A DNA stretch of 64,000 nucleotides from an uncultured Lachnospiraceae bacterium (lineage in GTDB: Bacteria; Bacillota; Clostridia; Lachnospirales; Lachnospiraceae). The notes beneath the pieces were generated by a model. That model made no database searches and was not told where the DNA came from. It was given only the letters and a program-made list of their open reading frames with translations. Where the stretch lies: the NCBI GenBank assembly GCA_947367855.1, contig CANBFE010000014.1, positions 28,870-92,869 of the forward strand. Reading direction: 5' to 3'. Shown here one piece after another: positions 63,587 to 64,000 of this stretch (positions are counted from its first letter, which is position 1; every line of letters begins with the position of its first letter). The position numbers and the translations under genes are program-made.

Positions 63587-64000
63587 ATGGACATTAAACT
63601 TTTCGACTCTGAGCTGAAAGTGATGTCCGTCCTTTGGCGCGATGGCGATGTTCCCGCAAAACATATCGCCAAACTGCTGACCGCAGAGCTGGGCTGGAAT
63701 GTCAATACGACCTATACCCTGATCAAGCGTTGTATCAAAAAGGGCGCGATTGAACGCTCTGAACCCGGCTTTATGTGCCATGCGCTCGTGCCAAAGGAGG
63801 ACGTGCAGGAGGCGGAAACAAACGAGCTGATTAACAAGATGTATGACGGTTCTGCCGACAAGCTGTTTGCGGCCTTGTTGGGCCGGAAGAAATTAAGCGC
63901 TGCGCAGATTGAAAAACTGAAACGAGGCTGTAAATTTTTCTGTGTCTGTAGAGGAAAAATCCTTCTGATAAGATTCAGATATGTACCGTATTCTGTCGAA
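63587..64000 (+). CDS. blaI: BlaI/MecI-family transcriptional repressor, 3-prime end altered or off window
   Basis: A winged-helix repressor read from the ATG after AGAGGTG to the window end without a stop. Residues 1-about 75 give the BlaI DNA-binding domain (FDSELKVMSVLWRDGDVPAKHIAKLL, GWNVNTTYTLIKRCIKKGAIERS). The dimer region follows to about residue 112 (LFAALLGRKKLSAAQIEKLK), the usual end of the family. Instead of the expected Lys/Glu-rich terminus the frame runs on as GCKFFCVCRGKILLIRF. This suggests the 3-prime end has been replaced by inserted DNA. No BlaR1 partner is visible in the window. Confidence 0.85.
   Translation, partial: MDIKLFDSELKVMSVLWRDGDVPAKHIAKLLTAELGWNVNTTYTLIKRCIKKGAIERSEPGFMCHALVPKEDVQEAETNELINKMYDGSADKLFAALLGRKKLSAAQIEKLKRGCKFFCVCRGKILLIRFRYVPYSVE
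63924..64000. mobile_element. Possible insertion-sequence end
   Basis: From GAGGCTGTAAATTTTTCTGT onward the sequence no longer reads as BlaI. The style of this end (GxGxCTGTAAA, CTGTGTC) resembles terminal repeats of IS256-family elements as I recall them. The rest lies beyond the window, so neither transposase nor target duplication can be seen. Confidence 0.35.

Overview
The window looks like a chromosomal segment of a spore-forming anaerobic Firmicute, most likely of the Lachnospiraceae (Clostridium cluster XIVa). This rests on a Gram-positive gene set (two T-box leaders, sortase, SpoIID, SleB, PilZ, S11 carboxypeptidases), a complete Rnf operon, a biotin-dependent Na+-pumping decarboxylase cluster, a glycine/cysteine-rich coat-like protein, and AGGAGG ribosome binding sites. 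Species was not determined. Most genes lie on the minus strand. Short plus-strand islands are at 11.0-12.6, 17.8-18.9, 30.0-30.4, 43.9-45.0 and 63.6-64.0 kb. I see no tRNA or rRNA gene, CRISPR array or complete mobile element.

Layout. 1-10.7 kb is a cell-surface region: a truncated subtilisin-like peptidase, a class D beta-lactamase-like lipoprotein, two large BspA-type leucine-rich-repeat proteins and a class B sortase. 11.0-12.6 kb holds a 21 percent cysteine protein and two unknown small genes, preceded by sporulation-sigma-like promoters. 12.6-29.4 kb is mostly housekeeping: leuS and pheST under T-boxes, an EF-G-like GTPase with altered G motifs, tyrA, PilZ/VanZ, queA, an M18 aminopeptidase, a YihY membrane protein and a SpoIID protein. 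A probable 6S RNA lies at 29.5-29.7 kb. 30.5-37.4 kb carries pckA, an M24 aminopeptidase, deoC, thrC and a SleB hydrolase. 37.5-43.7 kb is a GH25 muramidase followed upstream by rnfCDGEAB. 45-52 kb is a GNAT/flavoprotein/lipoprotein/cmk/ispH/rpsA/cheR run. 52.2-57.9 kb is the decarboxylase cluster. 57.9-63.4 kb has two D-Ala-D-Ala carboxypeptidases, scpAB, a metallophosphoesterase and rpsU. The right edge has a BlaI-family repressor whose 3-prime end looks displaced.

How the genes fit together. Rnf (ferredoxin:NAD+ oxidoreductase, ion pump), the OadB-type Na+ pump with two different carboxyltransferases, and ATP-type PEP carboxykinase form a coherent picture of fermentative C4/C3 metabolism coupled to an ion gradient. 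The sortase and the LRR protein with a PTTGD sorting signal form a likely enzyme-substrate pair. The class D beta-lactamase-like gene carries a TACA-N2-TGTA palindrome in its promoter, and the BlaI homologue at the other end has its own dyad operator. Together these suggest a beta-lactam or wall-stress response. Functions are assigned by reading motifs and family resemblance; no database search was run.
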